A program made the position numbers and the translations under genes. Below the pieces are notes generated by a model. That model did not search any database. It was not told the origin of the DNA and saw only the letters and a list, made by a program, of their open reading frames with translations. Positions 1 to 11,400 of a stretch of DNA of 64,000 bases are shown here, one piece after another; the stretch's first letter is position 1, and every line of letters begins with the position of its first letter. The DNA is from Harmonia axyridis (taxonomy: Eukaryota; Arthropoda; Insecta; Coleoptera; Coccinellidae), in assembly GCF_914767665.1 (NCBI RefSeq), contig NC_059507.1, positions 19,966,718 to 20,030,717 of the forward strand, in the 5' to 3' direction.

Positions 1-305
1 ACCATTCCTGAACTTGATCCATAATCATGGATAATTCAATCTTCAAATGGTCCATATCAGAAGAAATTAGAATGTTGGTATCGTCTGCATAATTTATAGT
101 CTCCACCGATTTATTCCTACATAATGTGTTACTCAAATCGTTCACATAAGCCTTATATGCTCCCCTGTATGACACCCATCTCAGTTGTTCCTTTAGAAGA
201 CATATTGTTCCCCTTTCACTTGGATAAGCACTTTTCGTTTCTATATTATAGATTTTTGTAAAAGCTTTCCATGATTCACACAATCGAACGCATTGGATAA
301 ATCTG
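1..305 (-). mobile_element. non-LTR retrotransposon reverse transcriptase fragment
   Basis: Read on the minus strand, this stretch carries two reverse-transcriptase signatures. One is a catalytic motif A reading DLSNAFDCVNH (271-303). The other is a motif C reading NYADDTNILISS near 66-101. A frameshifted GVIQGS, which resembles the RQGVPQGS motif, lies between them near 165-190. The order A, B, C is correct for an RT palm domain of the Jockey/CR1 kind. The frame is broken by at least one indel and the left end runs off the window, so this is a dead fragment. The RT continues to the tRNA-like/hammerhead block on its 5' side, where its coding identity is lost. Confidence 0.8.
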
Positions 306-330
306 TAGGATTTCACATATGCCTACTTAT

Positions 331-404
331 GCGTTTCGTCCCTGGCACACGCCGGACTCATCAGTGTGACTTTGGTATATTTGTGTGTGCCGTGTCACAG
401 ACGC
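331..404 (-). ncRNA. hammerhead ribozyme (type III topology)
   Basis: A self-cleaving RNA fold is visible on the minus strand. Helix III is GCGU (404-401) with ACGC (334-331). The cleavage triplet GUC ends at 400, so the cut falls between 400 and 399. Helix I is UGUGAC (399-394) with GUCACA (370-365), six Watson-Crick pairs. The core CUGAUGA is 364-358. Helix II is GUCC (357-354) with GGAC (341-338), and its loop can form an inner GGC/GCC stem. GAAA is 337-334. Every invariant core nucleotide of the family is present, and three helices form exactly where required. The ends meet in helix III, which makes it type III. It lies just downstream of a tRNA-like block on the same strand. Confidence 0.85.
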
Positions 405-425
405 TTGGGGAATTTATTATTATCG

Positions 426-506
426 GGAGCCGCCGGGACTCGAACCCGGCACCTTGTCGCATCTCGGTGAGTGAGTCTACAGTCTTAGCCTCTGGGCTAC
501 CGAGTG
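426..506 (-). repeat. tRNA-like block, probable head of a tRNA-derived SINE
   Basis: On the minus strand there is a Pol III A box TAGCCCAGAGG (499-489) and, 53 nt further on, a B box GGTTCGAGTCC (446-436). The B box sits in a perfect five-pair T-arm (CCGGG/CCCGG). The presumed acceptor ends do not pair and no clean anticodon arm forms, so this is not a working tRNA gene. It resembles the head of a tRNA-derived SINE. A short ATAATAATAAAT run and then the hammerhead follow it on the same strand. Confidence 0.6.
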
Positions 507-519
507 CTGTGTTTATTGT

Positions 520-735
520 TGCTATGTGGGCCTTATGAGAAGCCGCCACAAAATCAAGAACAATCCGGTTGGGATTTCCTCTCTGTCTTCAATCACAAGA
601 TCTCGGTGGCCTACTGTCATCACCCCTCAGAGAAATAACACGGCCAGAAAACGTTTCTTGCCAAATTGTGATTGTTTTCGAATGAGTAGGGTCCAAGCAT
701 ACCACCAGCCCAAAAACCACACCTAACACAGATAC
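520..735 (-). mobile_element. decayed DD41D-type mariner transposase remnant
   Basis: The minus-strand reading contains CGFWAGGMLGPYSFENN, then after a deletion RPPRSCD, then a frameshifted LFLILWRLLIRP. These match, in order, the CALWAGGIIGPYFFKN, WPPRSCD and LDYFLWGYVKS segments of the better-preserved DD41D copy at 52617-53544. About 100 internal residues are missing and several stops are present. No terminal repeats were found. Confidence 0.6.
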
Positions 736-3700
736 GTTAGGGATGGAGAAGCTTTTACACAATCATTCTTGGATTGTCTGAGCCTCAAATGCAAATAAAT
801 CTGGATCATTTTATTGCATTTCAAGAACTCATTCTAAAACTGAATTTAAAAAGCCCTAAGATCTTAGTCTTTACGTGGAATAATTTATGAATTGCCTAAT
901 TCTCAAGATCGACGAGGAATCGACAAACCTTTATCAACACAAGGGTCTACAGCAGCAATATTCGCAGTTGTTTTTGAGCAACGCATACGGTTTCGATTCT
1001 TCACATCACAAACTTCTCTTTACAGTTAAAATTTTTTCACCAGTTTCACTATTGCCGGCCATGAGTGTGCTTCACGACCCAAATGTGCTTTAGTTTTACG
1101 AATCGCGATTGCAAAATTTTCATTTGTGTAGGGAATGTCAAAAAAAACAATTTCAGTGAGTAGCTGAAACGTGTATCGTTACATTTTTAGCAATGCCGTA
1201 ATTTGTTCGTTTCAAATTTCATAAGATAGATGTACAGGGTGGGCAAATTTCGATGTTTTAGCACTACAACTTTTGAACCAGATGAGATAGACAAAATCTG
1301 ATACCCTATTCTCGATCTCTTTTTCTGAGAAACTAACAAGGGTAGTATTCATTTTTGGCCACCTTCTTTTGTTTTCGAGTTATAAGCGAAAATTGGAAAA
1401 ATGGCGATATCGAAAAACATTTATATCTCCGCTAATACTGATGATAGAGCTCTGAAATTAAAACATTATACAGGCACTTTTTTACGTAGAATCCAGTGGC
1501 GTGCTCGTATTTTCAAAAGGATTTCTAATTACGAAGATATGACCCAAAGTTATGTTTTTTCAAATGGGAACACTAAATTTTTGTGCCATTTTCTGAAAGC
1601 TTAATTTTTCCTGATTTCAGAAATATATAAAACATCGTATAATTTGGATTAATATAAATAATAGAAAATGGCCGAAAACCTCTTTTCACCTAAGAGTCCC
1701 AATATTTCTATGGTTTCAACTGTTGATGAACACAGAAAAATTGAGCTTTCTATAACAAGAGCAGTGTCCTTCCGTCAATCTGATTATTTCTATGATGTTC
1801 ACTTATTTCTACAAAATTCGAATACAGATATGTTTTATAAATTGGTTAATTTATTTTTCGTATCTTTCTTAAACTTTCCGTCGTTTTTGTGATGTGATTG
1901 AGATAAAATTTTCTTGAAAGAAAAGTTTAGGCTATCCTGGATGGATTCACAAGGATAAATTCTCCTTTTGAACAATGATAACTTGAGCAAGCTTTATGTT
2001 CACGTTTTTCTATGAAAAAAATCGCTTGGAAAATCAATCAAATAATACCTAATGGAGTTCGTATTTAATCCGATCGTAAAGATACCGATTACCTCCTTTC
2101 ACGCTCCTTCATCAAAAGGATAATGGACATATAGTTCCCATTTCTCCGCAATTCAATATCGAAAGAATCATAAATACCAAATTGACCATCGTTCAATTCT
2201 ACCCACGTAATACTCTAGTCAACATGATGCGCCTCCTAATGGTCGTCGCGGGAACTAATGTCTTCTTTATATGCTCGAAATTCTTTTTCCATACTTTAAT
2301 ATAACATCGTGAGATAACGTTCCAAGATCATTTTTATGAGCCATTAATAAAATTCAGGACGGTCGTATATCACTATAATATAAAACTTTATGGTTTTTGA
2401 AATAAGATCTGAGACAAAAGCTATTTGCAACTGCCGGAAGACGTCGGTCCAATAAGACCGCAAGTGTAGCAAATGTGGGGACGTCGCAAAAAACCATCTA
2501 GTAGATGAGGGTATCTGGGTTGGCGGTACGCATTTAAATTTCCATCATGTACGAATGAATTTCCCGCTGATATAAACTCGGATAGGGAAAATCCTTGTTC
2601 TTGGTCGTTGGATGTCGATTTTCCCGTGTAATGAGTGCTTCCAAACGACACACAGGATTAGGATAATTGGTTGTGTCATGAATATGTTGAGGAATAACTG
2701 CACAAAGCACTACACATTTCACACTAGTCTTTTTCGGTAAAAAATTATTTTGTCGTCTTTTATTAAATCAGGTTCATAATAGTAAGAAACCGAAAATAAA
2801 ATGGCAATTCTCATATTTCCATTTTTAAATTCTATAAATTACAATTGTTGTTGAAATGTTTTAAATGAAATACCATATAAAGGTTAATATACTATTTGTA
2901 TACGAATATGTTATCAACAACGGATCCTGGACAATACAAAAATTCAAATTCAAGAAAATCTAAATATGTCTTATATTAGATTTGATATGTTGACGATATT
3001 TTCTGACGTTTCACGGTACAACAAAATAAATGAATAAATTCCTTCAACTCATCAACAACTTGCATCCTTCAATTGAATTCACAATGGAAATTGAAATAAC
3101 GACAGCGTTAATTTTATTGATTAAACATTTGAAAGATCAAGTAACATATTTTCATCAATTTTCGATTTTTCACAAATCAACTTATTTCGGATGTCATATC
3201 ATATATAATTAATCAAAGCACCACCTTCAACAAAAATGATCCAAATTAAATTCAATGTTCCCTCAATTGAAGAATTTCATTTTATGGAACTTTGTTAATT
3301 AAACAAATAGCTGCAAATTATAAATATGCTGTGAAATTAATAGAGAGGTTGTTGATGAATAAAAAAACAAATCATCACTCATAACGTCTAAAGTATACAG
3401 GGTGATTCAAGAAGATCGTTGGTTAGAATATTTCGAAGGAAAGACTCTAGATAAATATTTGAAATTTTACAGTTTAGTCTTAGGAAATACTTCCGTTTGA
3501 TTTCTGGTTTCAACTGAAATTATTTTATTTGAGACTCAATTTTTTTATTCATAATCAGATTAACCTCTACATTCTACATTACTTTGATGTATCATTTACA
3601 TATATTTCCCAGAAAATTTGCCTGAAATTTGAAAAAAAATCATCATAGTTTCCCAAATAGGACGTCATTCCAATGTTGAAAAGTTTGAGATTTATGCATG

Positions 3701-4740
3701 AAAATATCTGATTTTTAAGTTATCATCAAAAAACAAATCAATGCTTCTCCTCCGTAAATTAACAATTCAATCAAATATACAGGGTGTTTCGTTTTCAATG
3801 TCATAGTCAGCTATAACAAAAACATCAAAAACTTTTTGTTTTCAAAGAAAAACCATTTTTTTTTTGCTAAGGTGGAAATCAACGTCAAAAAAATAGTGTT
3901 TAAATGTAATATGTTACTGCTCTAAATTACTTATTTACCGAGATATAGAACAAAATCTCGAATGGTCTCGAAAGGAGATTGCATTATGTCTGACGTTTTT
4001 GGTAGAAATAATAATAACAAAAATTCTCAACATAATCAACTCCATCTTTCAGTATCTCCACAATTCTTGGCCAATGCTGTATAATTATTATTAAGAAGCT
4101 AAAAAGGAAAATTTCATTTATTGAAGACAAATTTCCTGGGTCGTGGAAAGGTAGTAGGTACTGGTAGTGACACCTTCTATGATAACAAAAACGATAGATG
4201 CAATGAATTAAATTAACACTCGAATATTTTCAAGCTTATCCACGTATGCCCATCAGATTGGCTTATTCTGATTTAGGATTTTTTTGCTCTTTTAAATTCA
4301 TTAGGCTATTATATACGCAGAACTAACTTTTGTGGGGCAAATATAATGAGGCTACAAGAAGATCGTAATTTCTTATAGAAAATGATTTAGACAGAGGAGG
4401 ATAATTTTGTCGACAGGGTATTTTCCACAGAAGTAATCGGCATTTTTGAGCACAAGATAATCCTCATGCAGTAATGGAAGTTGAGAACCAATTTCGATTG
4501 AGACTTAATGTTTTCTGTTTACTAATGGACAATTGGGCACATTATTACATGTACGATGAAAATATGAATGATATATCATTTAAGTGAATGAAGAGAAGTA
4601 GTGGACAATGTTATGGATGATTTGCCACTCAATTGGATATTTGCCAAGCTAGAGGATTTAATTGAAGATCTTTGTTGTTGTAATATATATGACACTTATA
4701 CACTATTTTTTTTCGTAAATTCCACCTGACCAATACAAAA
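736..4740. other. AT-rich intronic or intergenic DNA without recognisable genes
   Basis: I see no host coding exon here. TACAGGGTG-type ends, which resemble mariner-superfamily MITE ends, occur at 1234, 3397 and 3779, but I could not pair them into complete elements. A minus-strand open frame at 2421-2651 ends in a cysteine-containing stretch (HICYTCGL). It overlaps another open frame and has no homologue I recognise. Confidence 0.4.
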
Positions 4741-4938
4741 ATGGGTTTTCATTTGAAAAATTTGAAAAATGATAGTGATAGTAATTTGGAATTGGTATCT
4801 CCAAGCAGAAGAGAATCAGCAAATTCAACAACACTAAGTGTATTACCGGACACTTCTAAGGAAACGTACAATCGGGCTTATAACCTTTTTCTGGAAAAGT
4901 TGTTTTTTCTACGACAGTATCGAAAAATGTTCAGGTAA
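4741..4938 (+). pseudogene. possible N-terminal fragment of a tyrosine-recombinase (Crypton-like) element
   Basis: The 65-residue frame contains LSVLPDTSKETYNRAYNLF. This resembles the start of the core-binding domain in insect Crypton/tyrosine-recombinase proteins, which often read LPxKTxxxYxxxYxxF. The match is short and from memory only. No catalytic R-H-R-Y residues follow, and the frame stops after 65 codons. It could equally be a chance open frame. Confidence 0.25.
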
Positions 4939-5108
4939 ACAGCGTCAAGGTGGCTCGATTTTCACAGCAGTCGCTGAGGTATATATCGATGAGTCGGAAA
5001 AAATAAATTAGACAAAGCTGATAAAATTGCAAATGCAATACAGAGCATTTCAAACAAACCATCAACTTCATCAAGAATAAAAAATCGTGAATCGTGGAAA
5101 AAGTATAG

Positions 5109-5227
5109 TATGTAACTCACACAAATTATCAATTTTGCACTCGTTTGAATTGAAACACTCGCCTTCGGCTCGTGCCGCAGAGTTTTAAACTCGTACAAAA
5201 TGTACATCATTTTGTGTTCGTTACATA
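5109..5227. repeat. 119-bp CpG-rich hairpin, GTAAC-based family
   Basis: The left arm begins TATGTAACTCACACAAA and the right arm ends TTTGTGTTCGTTACATA. The arms stay complementary, with a few mismatches, up to an apex reading CTCGCCTTCGGCTCGTGCC. The reverse complement of that apex nearly equals the apex of the hairpin at 12598-12730, although the stem sequences differ. Confidence 0.65.
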
Positions 5228-5948
5228 ATGAACTTTCTTTACATTCTTTTTCAGAATGACACCTAACTAGATCCATCCTACAATCTCAATAGTAACGTCG
5301 CCCCATATTTGTTCACTTTGTATCTTGTAATATTGAATTCCGAATTCCATTTCGCCTAACTAGTTCTAGCACGTGTTCAACAGTGATGGCCGTTGGCATT
5401 TCTCATAATCGGGACTAATTACATCAATATGAGAAATTAGCCTCTGCATCAAATCAACATGCCCCTGCTGAATACACCTACAACAAAGACATAAACACCC
5501 ACAACAGGTCTCTATAGCTTGGCGATAATTCATAGGTTGTCTAGGTATGAATGAAATATTCGCATCGGAGGATCATAATGAGAACTGCAGATCTCCTTAC
5601 ATAAAACCTGCACTGATTGTTCATCTGTTTTGAGGAATGTTATCGGAAATCTTTGAATTTCTAGGATGTTTGAGATAAGAGGATCATTATCATTATTGGC
5701 TTGAAGTTTGAAGTAGCCACAACTTCGTCCACTGAATCTTCACTTCTGTGGAGATAATACGAATGATTATATTGTTGTTTGGGAGTTGGAGCTTATACAC
5801 ATTTTTTGATTCATATACTTATTGAAAATAATTTTGTGCAGATTCGACATTTTTCAAAACGAAATCCACCTTGGTCCCTTATTTATGTTAAAACAGCGTT
5901 ATCTTTCATATTTCGCTCGCGTTGCATTCATTCTGTTTCTTCAAATAA
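5228..5948. other. no recognisable feature
   Basis: AT-rich sequence. Short open frames occur but resemble no protein family, and I see no inverted repeat or tandem array. Confidence 0.4.
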
Positions 5949-5950
5949 TA

Positions 5951-7051
5951 TTAGGTGTACAACTTTGCTTTCGCCGTTTCGCAATAGATGGCTGTAGCGG
6001 TAAGTGGTAGTCTAAATAAATAGATTGTAGATTTCATACAATAAACTTAGGTATTTGCAAACATATCGCCATCGAAATAGTCGATTTGTCTCCGCATCTT
6101 AAAGGGGGAGGTTTTAATTTTCATTCTTCGATATGAACAAATCTGCGGCTAAAGCTCACGAATACTCTCATATACCTGTGGTGAGGCCGCTATTAGTGAA
6201 AAACGTGCCGAGAGCGGTTTCAACGCTCCAAGAACGTCAAAGACCAGCATGGCGGTGGAAAAGAGAATGTTTTCGAAGATGCAGAATCATTGGGAGTGAC
6301 GCAAAAAGTCATTTAAAAACACCTGAAAGTCAAGGGAATGATTCAGAAACAAGGAAATTGGGTGCCGGGCGAGTTGAAGCCGAGAGATGTTTGCTTGTGA
6401 AAAGCTGCTTGCAAGGCAAAGATGGAAGGGATTTCTGCATCTGCATGGGTTCAAAACGATAATCCCAAGCGCAGAAAATCATGGGGATATTCCGGACATG
6501 CTTCCATGTCGGAGTTCAAACCGAATTTTCACGGTCCTAAGGTCATGCTCAGTATTTGGTGGGACCAGCTCAGCGTAGTGTATTATGAGATGTTAAAATC
6601 TACTGAATCAATCACAGGGTATTGTTATCGAACGCAATTAATGCGTTCGAGCCGAGCAATGAAAGATAAACGGCCGCAATACAACGAGATACATGAGAAA
6701 GTCATTTTAAAGCATCAATGCTCAACCATTTGTCGCGAAATTGGTCAAGAAATACTGGGAAACGTTGAAATGGGAAGTCATAACCCACCCATCGTATTCT
6801 CTAGACGTTGCTCCCTCGGAGCAATATCACACGGCCTGGCTGACCGGTCTCATGAAGAATTAAAAAATTGGATCGATTCGCTCTTAAAAAGATGACGAGT
6901 TTTTTCAACGCGCGATTCGTACGCTGCCCGAAAGATAGGAGAAAGTAGTAGCCAGCGATGGACAATGACAATGAATCGTGAATGTATAACCAATTCTTTA
7001 TAATAAAGCCTCCAATTTCTGAAAAAAACGGATGAAGCGAAGTTGTACCTA
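5951..7051 (+). mobile_element. mariner (mauritiana-type) copy 1, decayed
   Basis: The left terminal repeat TTAGGTGTACAACTTTGC starts right after a TA dinucleotide (5949-5950) and resembles the Mos1 end TCAGGTGTACAAG. The right end reads GAAGTTGTACCTA near 7039-7051. Between them is a frame-shifted mariner transposase. Recognisable pieces are SAAKAHEYS (N-terminal helix-turn-helix region), RRKSWGYSGHAS, VYYEMLKSTESITG and RTQLMRSSRAMKDKRPQYNE. The QHDNARPHV segment with the second catalytic Asp is not intact. Several frameshifts make it inactive. Copies at 15411-16604 and 36554-37495 belong to the same family. Confidence 0.9.
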
Positions 7052-7468
7052 CGTCTATGTATATTGAAGGAATGTACGAATTGAATTGTCGTAATTTCAG
7101 TAGAGAAGCATAGAAGAGCAAATGAAATTACCATTCGATAAGAAAAGTATCAAATTACGCAATGCAAATCATTTATTGCAACGAGAAAGAGATTTGTGGC
7201 AGAATCGCAGAGCACATCTTTCTTTTTTCACATGCACCTCATTATATATTTAGTGTTGTACAAACATTCGAAGAATTCTTGTCCACTTCCCAAGAAATTG
7301 TTAAGTACCTAACAACAATCACTGCAACTGTTTTATTCAAAGGCACTTCATTTCTTTTGAATATCAAAAATATTATGATTCAAATCAGAAAGATTAAAAA
7401 TATGGGTAGGGAAACTAGAAATTTTTTTTTTTTTGAATATCGAATTAATTATTATCTTTTTTTTTCAG
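7052..7468. other. intron sequence upstream of CARP exon A
   Basis: No gene is visible. The last bases before 7469 form a polypyrimidine tract and CAG acceptor. The open frame crossing the acceptor (from 7162) is not supported as coding upstream of the splice site. Confidence 0.5.
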
Positions 7469-7605
7469 GTCCGGCATTCTGGGGGCTAATCAACCCGGAA
7501 TGGTCACTGTGCAACAAGGGCCGACGACAATCTCCGGTTAATCTGGAACCCAATAAACTCCTTTTCGACCCCAACCTTAGGCCTTTGCACATCGATAAAC
7601 ATAGG
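7469..7605 (+). CDS. carbonic anhydrase-related protein (CA10/CA11-like), internal exon A
   Basis: This 137-bp exon encodes 45 full codons starting PAFWGLINPEWSLCNKG and ending PLHIDKHR. The first two bases complete a split glycine codon. The pattern of FWGL, SLC-KG-RQSP, FDP and L-PL is diagnostic of the N-terminal part of the alpha-carbonic anhydrase fold in CARP X/XI proteins. RQSPV corresponds to the QSPINI strand of active enzymes. The acceptor is a nine-T tract plus CAG and the donor is AGG|GTAAGA. CARP X/XI proteins are secreted or surface glycoproteins without CO2 hydratase activity, acting mainly in the nervous system of vertebrates. The upstream exon with the signal peptide was not found in this window. 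The frame joins exon B exactly (IDKHR|VSGT). Confidence 0.93.
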
Positions 7606-8077
7606 GTAAGAGGTTTACCATCCAAGTCCAACTCTATACGGCAATTATGGCCGGCTTTAGCCACTTCTGGGAGGCGTTGATAGGCTAGGATTACCACTGC
7701 TCAGGAAATATTCATTGTTTACAAGCAGCGCAGAGTTCAAACCGTGGGATTGTCGAAAAGTTCGGGACGCAGTGAATTAACGAGTTGGATCCCCTTGTCG
7801 TGTGATACTGAACGTTTGAATTCCTTCGGCGATGAGTGAAACTCGACAACTCGGGGGTTAGTTTGAATTGAGGCACGGAGAGATGTGCTTACTCCCCAGG
7901 TAGCGGTTAAACTGTTATCAAATACCTGTCATCATTATAATAATATTGTCCAAGATCACATGTCACTTAATTTCTGATTGATAAATTGACATTGAATAGT
8001 GCAGGATCTCTTTGAACGATTGCAACATCGTTCTTTGCCTCTGAATTATTCTCATCTTTCCGCTTCATATAAGTCCT

Positions 8078-9434
8078 AAGTTATCGTATACAAGCAATAT
8101 CAAGCTCATTTGACAAGATAATAAAAAAATTTAAAAAAATCCTTTGAATAACGCCAGAGTACCTTCCCAATGATCTATAAAAAACGCTTTTACATTTTAC
8201 CCTGTGGTAGCTACCCCTAACTTTTAATTTCCAACTGGCACGTGTCATTCTATTTGAAATACATCAATAGTACATACTTGATATTTTTTCATTAATAACA
8301 ACAAAAACATTAAATTTTGTGGAGAATGAATTGCAACCAGAATACAACTACAATTAAAAAACTAAGAAACATTTAAAGCAAGTGTTCAAAATTATTTTAT
8401 TTATTATCCTATTATTTCTTGGTTTTTTGAAAAAAAATTCATCGACTTCTCATATGTGAAGTTTGTACAAACATGGGTGAAGTCATTTCATTTTTATAGA
8501 GATCAATAAATTACGTAAAAGAAGACACAAAATATTAATTTTTTTGTTGTTATACAGAAAAATTAATATGTTTTTTTCTTTTTGTTTGCATGTACAAACT
8601 GAATGAAATGAATTTTTTTCAAAAAACCGAGTAATAAAAAGATACTTAATAATAGTATCTTCTTAAACAAGTTTCTGAATGTGCTCCTATTCCAACACGA
8701 ATGCGAAATTCGAAAAGGAGCGAGTTTTTGAACTCATGAGTGTTAGAATTGCCTTCTGCAACGAGTCTTAGACGATATTTTCTCTATTTCAATTTCAGTC
8801 AAGTTTAATGAAATATTGTCGAAATTCAATGAAAAATTCAGATCAAACATCCTAGTGACATTTGTATTGTATCTTGGCAGTTGATGTGACTGACGAAAAT
8901 TGATAGATTACGGAATTTCAATTTGCATCGTACTTTTCGAATTTTGAAATAATTAATAATTACACAATACATTCGTGAATTATGTCTGGCGAAATCGATT
9001 TAACATCAACAGAGTTAAGAAAACTTGCGAATAATGTCGCAATCATTTCACTAAATCCAAATTATATTATATTGAAAATTGACGTGTGTTGAATTTTGAT
9101 AGGATTGGTCTGGGTATAGGGAACCACACAACGGAAAATAAAACTAAAAACAATGCTGTAATGAGTTCATTACAGCACTGTTTTTGGAACTCTAATGAAC
9201 TCATTACGATACTGAAATCGAGAAAATAATTTTGAACACTTGCTTCAAATGTTTCTTCGTTTTTTGAATTGAATACAGGGGGTGACATTCAATAATAAAA
9301 AGTTATAGGGGTATCTACCACAGGGTTGTAAAGTAAGTACTATTTTTCTACATCATTGAGTACTTTGATGTTATTCGAAGCAATTTTTTATTACCTTATC
9401 AAATATACTAGATATTGCCTGTATACGATAACTT
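8078..9434. mobile_element. 1.36-kb foldback element with long inverted arms
   Basis: AAGTTATCGTATACAAGCAA at the left is mirrored by the complement of TTGCCTGTATACGATAACTT at the right, allowing one mismatch. The arms remain similar, with indels, for about 300 bp. Shared blocks include ACCCTGTGGTAGCTACCCCT at the left (about 8198) and its complement near 9310-9330, and AAGCAAGTGTTCAAAATTAT at the left (8377) mirrored at about 9225-9250. The centre carries repeats of TAATGAGTTCATTA (9158-9206). No transposase is visible. I could not define a clear target-site duplication. Confidence 0.7.
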
Positions 9435-10683
9435 TGGACACCTGGTATAATGTTTGTTCTCCGATACAAGCCACCAAATTATTATAGAATGATACTGTGC
9501 TCATGACAAACTACATCATAACCTTCTTTGTTCATATTTTAATTGAAAATTAACACTACAATTCAACACTTCCGAAATGGCGGTTAAGGTAAATCTTCCA
9601 ATTATCGACACAATAGCGTGCGCGCGAGAATAACAAATAGTTATCGAAAACAAAGGCTATTTTTATGTGGTTGCAATATACATTTTTACATTCTTTGAAC
9701 CTAAGCAGATGAAAAAACGAATCGTGAAAGAGTAAAAATAATTCAAATTGAATGAATCAAAATGCAAAGCAGATGTCCCTAGCAGAAGAATATGATGATA
9801 TTGTGCAATAGCTGAATTTTCGAAAACTCGTGACAGGTTATTTCAATATTGTGTTAAAAATCAGCTCATTATTTTTGTTTTCGAATTTTTGTATGATTGC
9901 TTTGTATTCTGCGGTGGCCTAATTTAAACCATGGTGTTTATCGATTTTTGTTCAAACTTGTTCATTATTGTCAATCAACAAAACTCGTTTCTATCTATTA
10001 TTCAAACAATAAACAAATTTAACGTCATTCAACCTTCAATATCCTGATCTAGACTCGACTCTTAGTTCGGAAATTTTGGCACGCATCTTTTGAAATTTGA
10101 TATTAGTGAAAAAAGGAAGTGCTATGGCACTTACGGTTCCATATTTGCATCAAACCCTGGACTTATCAATGACGTAGTTTATCAGCATCATATTATGAGA
10201 GAAAAACATCCTGCCTTCGAAGGAACAGGCAGAAACATTTGTAAACGGTTGATCTCTCAGAATTTTTCGTATATTTTAAAATATGACCTCATGTCAAGAA
10301 AATCTTTGGATTCAACTCAATTAATGATTATTTTCTCTTATTGTATCTAATTTATGTTGGCATAAATTTGATTCGATTTGAAATTTTCAAGAAACAGGGT
10401 GTCCAAATTTGAAAATGGTATTTCTCTGGATTAACATGCCTCGTAACATCTTCGAAACACTTTTGGCCAACAAATATTCTTTACCCATAAGGTAATACTT
10501 TTAAAAGGGTTTTCAATGAGAATTATTGTTAGATACGGGATGAGTTGAACATTATTTGAAGTGATATTCATTTAGTTCATCATTCCCTCTGTAATTTCTG
10601 TGGGATTTTTCTATTTTTTGTCATTACTCTGAGTTCAAGTACACTATTAAAATATCAAACAGTATTGGCTTCGCTATGGCCAG

Positions 10684-11186
10684 TTTTTGAGATACAGAGG
10701 GTAATATATTGAGAGGGCGTAGTTATTTTGAAAGTTGTCAAAAAGTTGTGAACTATGAAAAATTCATACAGAATAACGGTAAGAGATACGTTGGCGATAA
10801 CTTATAGTTATTTCGTAATTGGACAATGAAATACATTGCACAAGGGGTCCTAAATTCGACGCTCACTGAAAGCATCTCAAGGACTATAAGACTCAGAGAA
10901 AAAATCTTTCAAGACCCCTTCCTGAACTCTTTATCGAAATAATTCTATGAGATGTTTTCATTGAGTCTTATAGTGCTTGAGATTCTCTCAGTGAGTATCG
11001 ATTTTGAAACACTCTTTACAATGTCTTCCATTGCACAATGACAAAATAACAATAAGTACCTAAACTACAATGTGTCTCTTGCAGTTACTCTGTATGAAAT
11101 TTTCATTGTATACAACTGTTTGAAAATTTTTGTAATAATGATCGTCCCTTTCAATATTAATATTACTGAGCTGATCATAAAAAAGT
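10684..11186. mobile_element. foldback element with arms of about 210 bp
   Basis: The left arm (about 10684-10900) and right arm (about 10945-11186) are inverted copies. Matching pieces include TCATACAGAATAACGGTAAG against the complement of CTTGCAGTTACTCTGTATGA, and CTCACTGAAAGCATCTCAAG against the complement of CTTGAGATTCTCTCAGTGAG. The short spacer is unique. There is no coding capacity. A TACAGGGTG-type end lies on each side (10394, 11257) but in the same orientation, so these are not the element's own ends. Confidence 0.6.
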
Positions 11187-11289
11187 AATTATTTTTCGAC
11201 ATGATAATAATTTATCCATATCAAAAATTGAAAAATTGCATGGACGTCTTTTAATTACAGGGTGAATTATCAATTGAACGAATTTCATT

Positions 11290-11400
11290 TTGAATAATTT
11301 TTTACTTTTACTTGACTCGAATTTGAGTTGATTTCAAGTCAAGCCCAAGCTACTTAAGCTTGAGCCAAGTAGTTCGAATATCAAGCCAAGCCGTGAATCC
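11290..11400. repeat. CAAGTCAAGC-rich dispersed repeat, copy 1
   Basis: Loose reiterations of CAAGTCAAGC and CAAGC/GCTTG occur, ending in GAATCCCTA. A second copy with the same ending lies at about 28306-28440. The origin is unknown. Confidence 0.4.

Noticed and set aside
426..506. Functional tRNA gene on the minus strand
   Set aside because: A and B boxes and the T-arm are present, but the acceptor ends do not pair and no anticodon arm forms, so I call it tRNA-like only.
2421..2722. Overlapping minus-strand frames, one starting MKCVVLCAV, the other with HICYTCG
   Set aside because: They resemble a secretory start and a Ly6-like cysteine pair, but they are in different frames, overlap, and have no splice evidence.
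7162..7680. 172-codon plus-strand frame as a single exon
   Set aside because: Only 7469-7605 matches the CARP family; the rest is intron read-through on both sides of good splice sites.
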